Source: Plectrocnemia conspersa (lineage: Eukaryota > Arthropoda > Insecta > Trichoptera > Polycentropodidae). Taken from it: a DNA stretch of 64,000 nucleotides. The DNA lies in NCBI GenBank assembly GCA_009617715.1, contig VTFK01000211.1, forward strand, positions 558,001 to 622,000, written 5' to 3'. A program made the position numbers and the translations under genes. The notes beneath the pieces were generated by a model that worked only from the letters and a program-made list of their open reading frames with translations, made no database searches and had not been told where the DNA came from. The stretch's first letter is position 1, and each line of letters opens with the position of its first letter. Shown one piece after another: positions 63,991 through 64,000 of this stretch.

Positions 63991-64000
63991 AAATACGGAA

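Overview
The window reads as nuclear DNA of an arthropod, most likely an insect. It is strongly AT-rich, has many (TA)n microsatellites and a short CCTAA (TTAGG-type) stretch, and carries a typical arthropod mix of mobile elements: a Jockey-type and CR1-like LINEs, a Penelope-like element with a GIY-YIG domain, several hAT elements, pogo/Tigger-type Tc1-mariner relatives and a Helitron end. The order of insect cannot be fixed from the sequence. I found no convincing cellular protein gene, rRNA, tRNA or CRISPR array. This looks like intergenic or intronic DNA in which all recognisable coding sequence belongs to mobile elements, nearly all of them broken.

Layout. 1-9300: AT-rich DNA with two copies of a ~215-bp dispersed repeat (2731, 6518), a coding-like fragment at 5112 that has a relative at 47677, and a GC-richer island at 8370-8790 holding a SOX-POU composite motif. 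9318-10443: truncated CR1-like LINE. 12315-13471: a mosaic of hAT-type MITE copies and a 213-bp foldback. 14645-18958: structurally complete Jockey-type LINE on the minus strand, with target-site duplication, poly(A) tail, intact ORF1 and frame-broken ORF2. 20646-23672: a hAT MITE and a 1.3-kb hAT element, each with a perfect 8-bp duplication. 24000-36300: sparse region with GC-rich islands, LINE 3' ends at 26820 and 28741, and a 40-bp perfect palindrome at 31248. 36307-37725: another truncated LINE. 39610-42367: Penelope-like fragment with its C-terminal piece inverted, two (TA)n arrays, a hammerhead-ribozyme-like motif and a Tigger-like transposon. 44193-44960: CR1-like reverse transcriptase pseudogene interrupted by a 186-bp GC-rich insert with a 13-bp duplication. 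47232-49903: hAT termini and a 1.9-kb hAT with a second transposon nested in it. 53344-54650: pogo-like element between two (TA)n arrays. 56584-57150: Helitron 3' end with a 77-bp palindrome. 58932-61022: second copy of the hAT MITE and a 1.5-kb hAT element. 62150-63345: long-period tandem repeat.

There is no operon or pathway. The history is one of layered insertions: LINEs and Penelope copying in by target-primed reverse transcription, cut-and-paste hAT and pogo elements leaving 8-bp or TA duplications, and later decay. What the elements do not explain is a set of about sixteen GC-richer, ORF-poor blocks of 170-500 bp every few kilobases in otherwise AT-rich DNA. These could be conserved regulatory DNA, but that is inference. 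Family names are from motif recall, with no database search.
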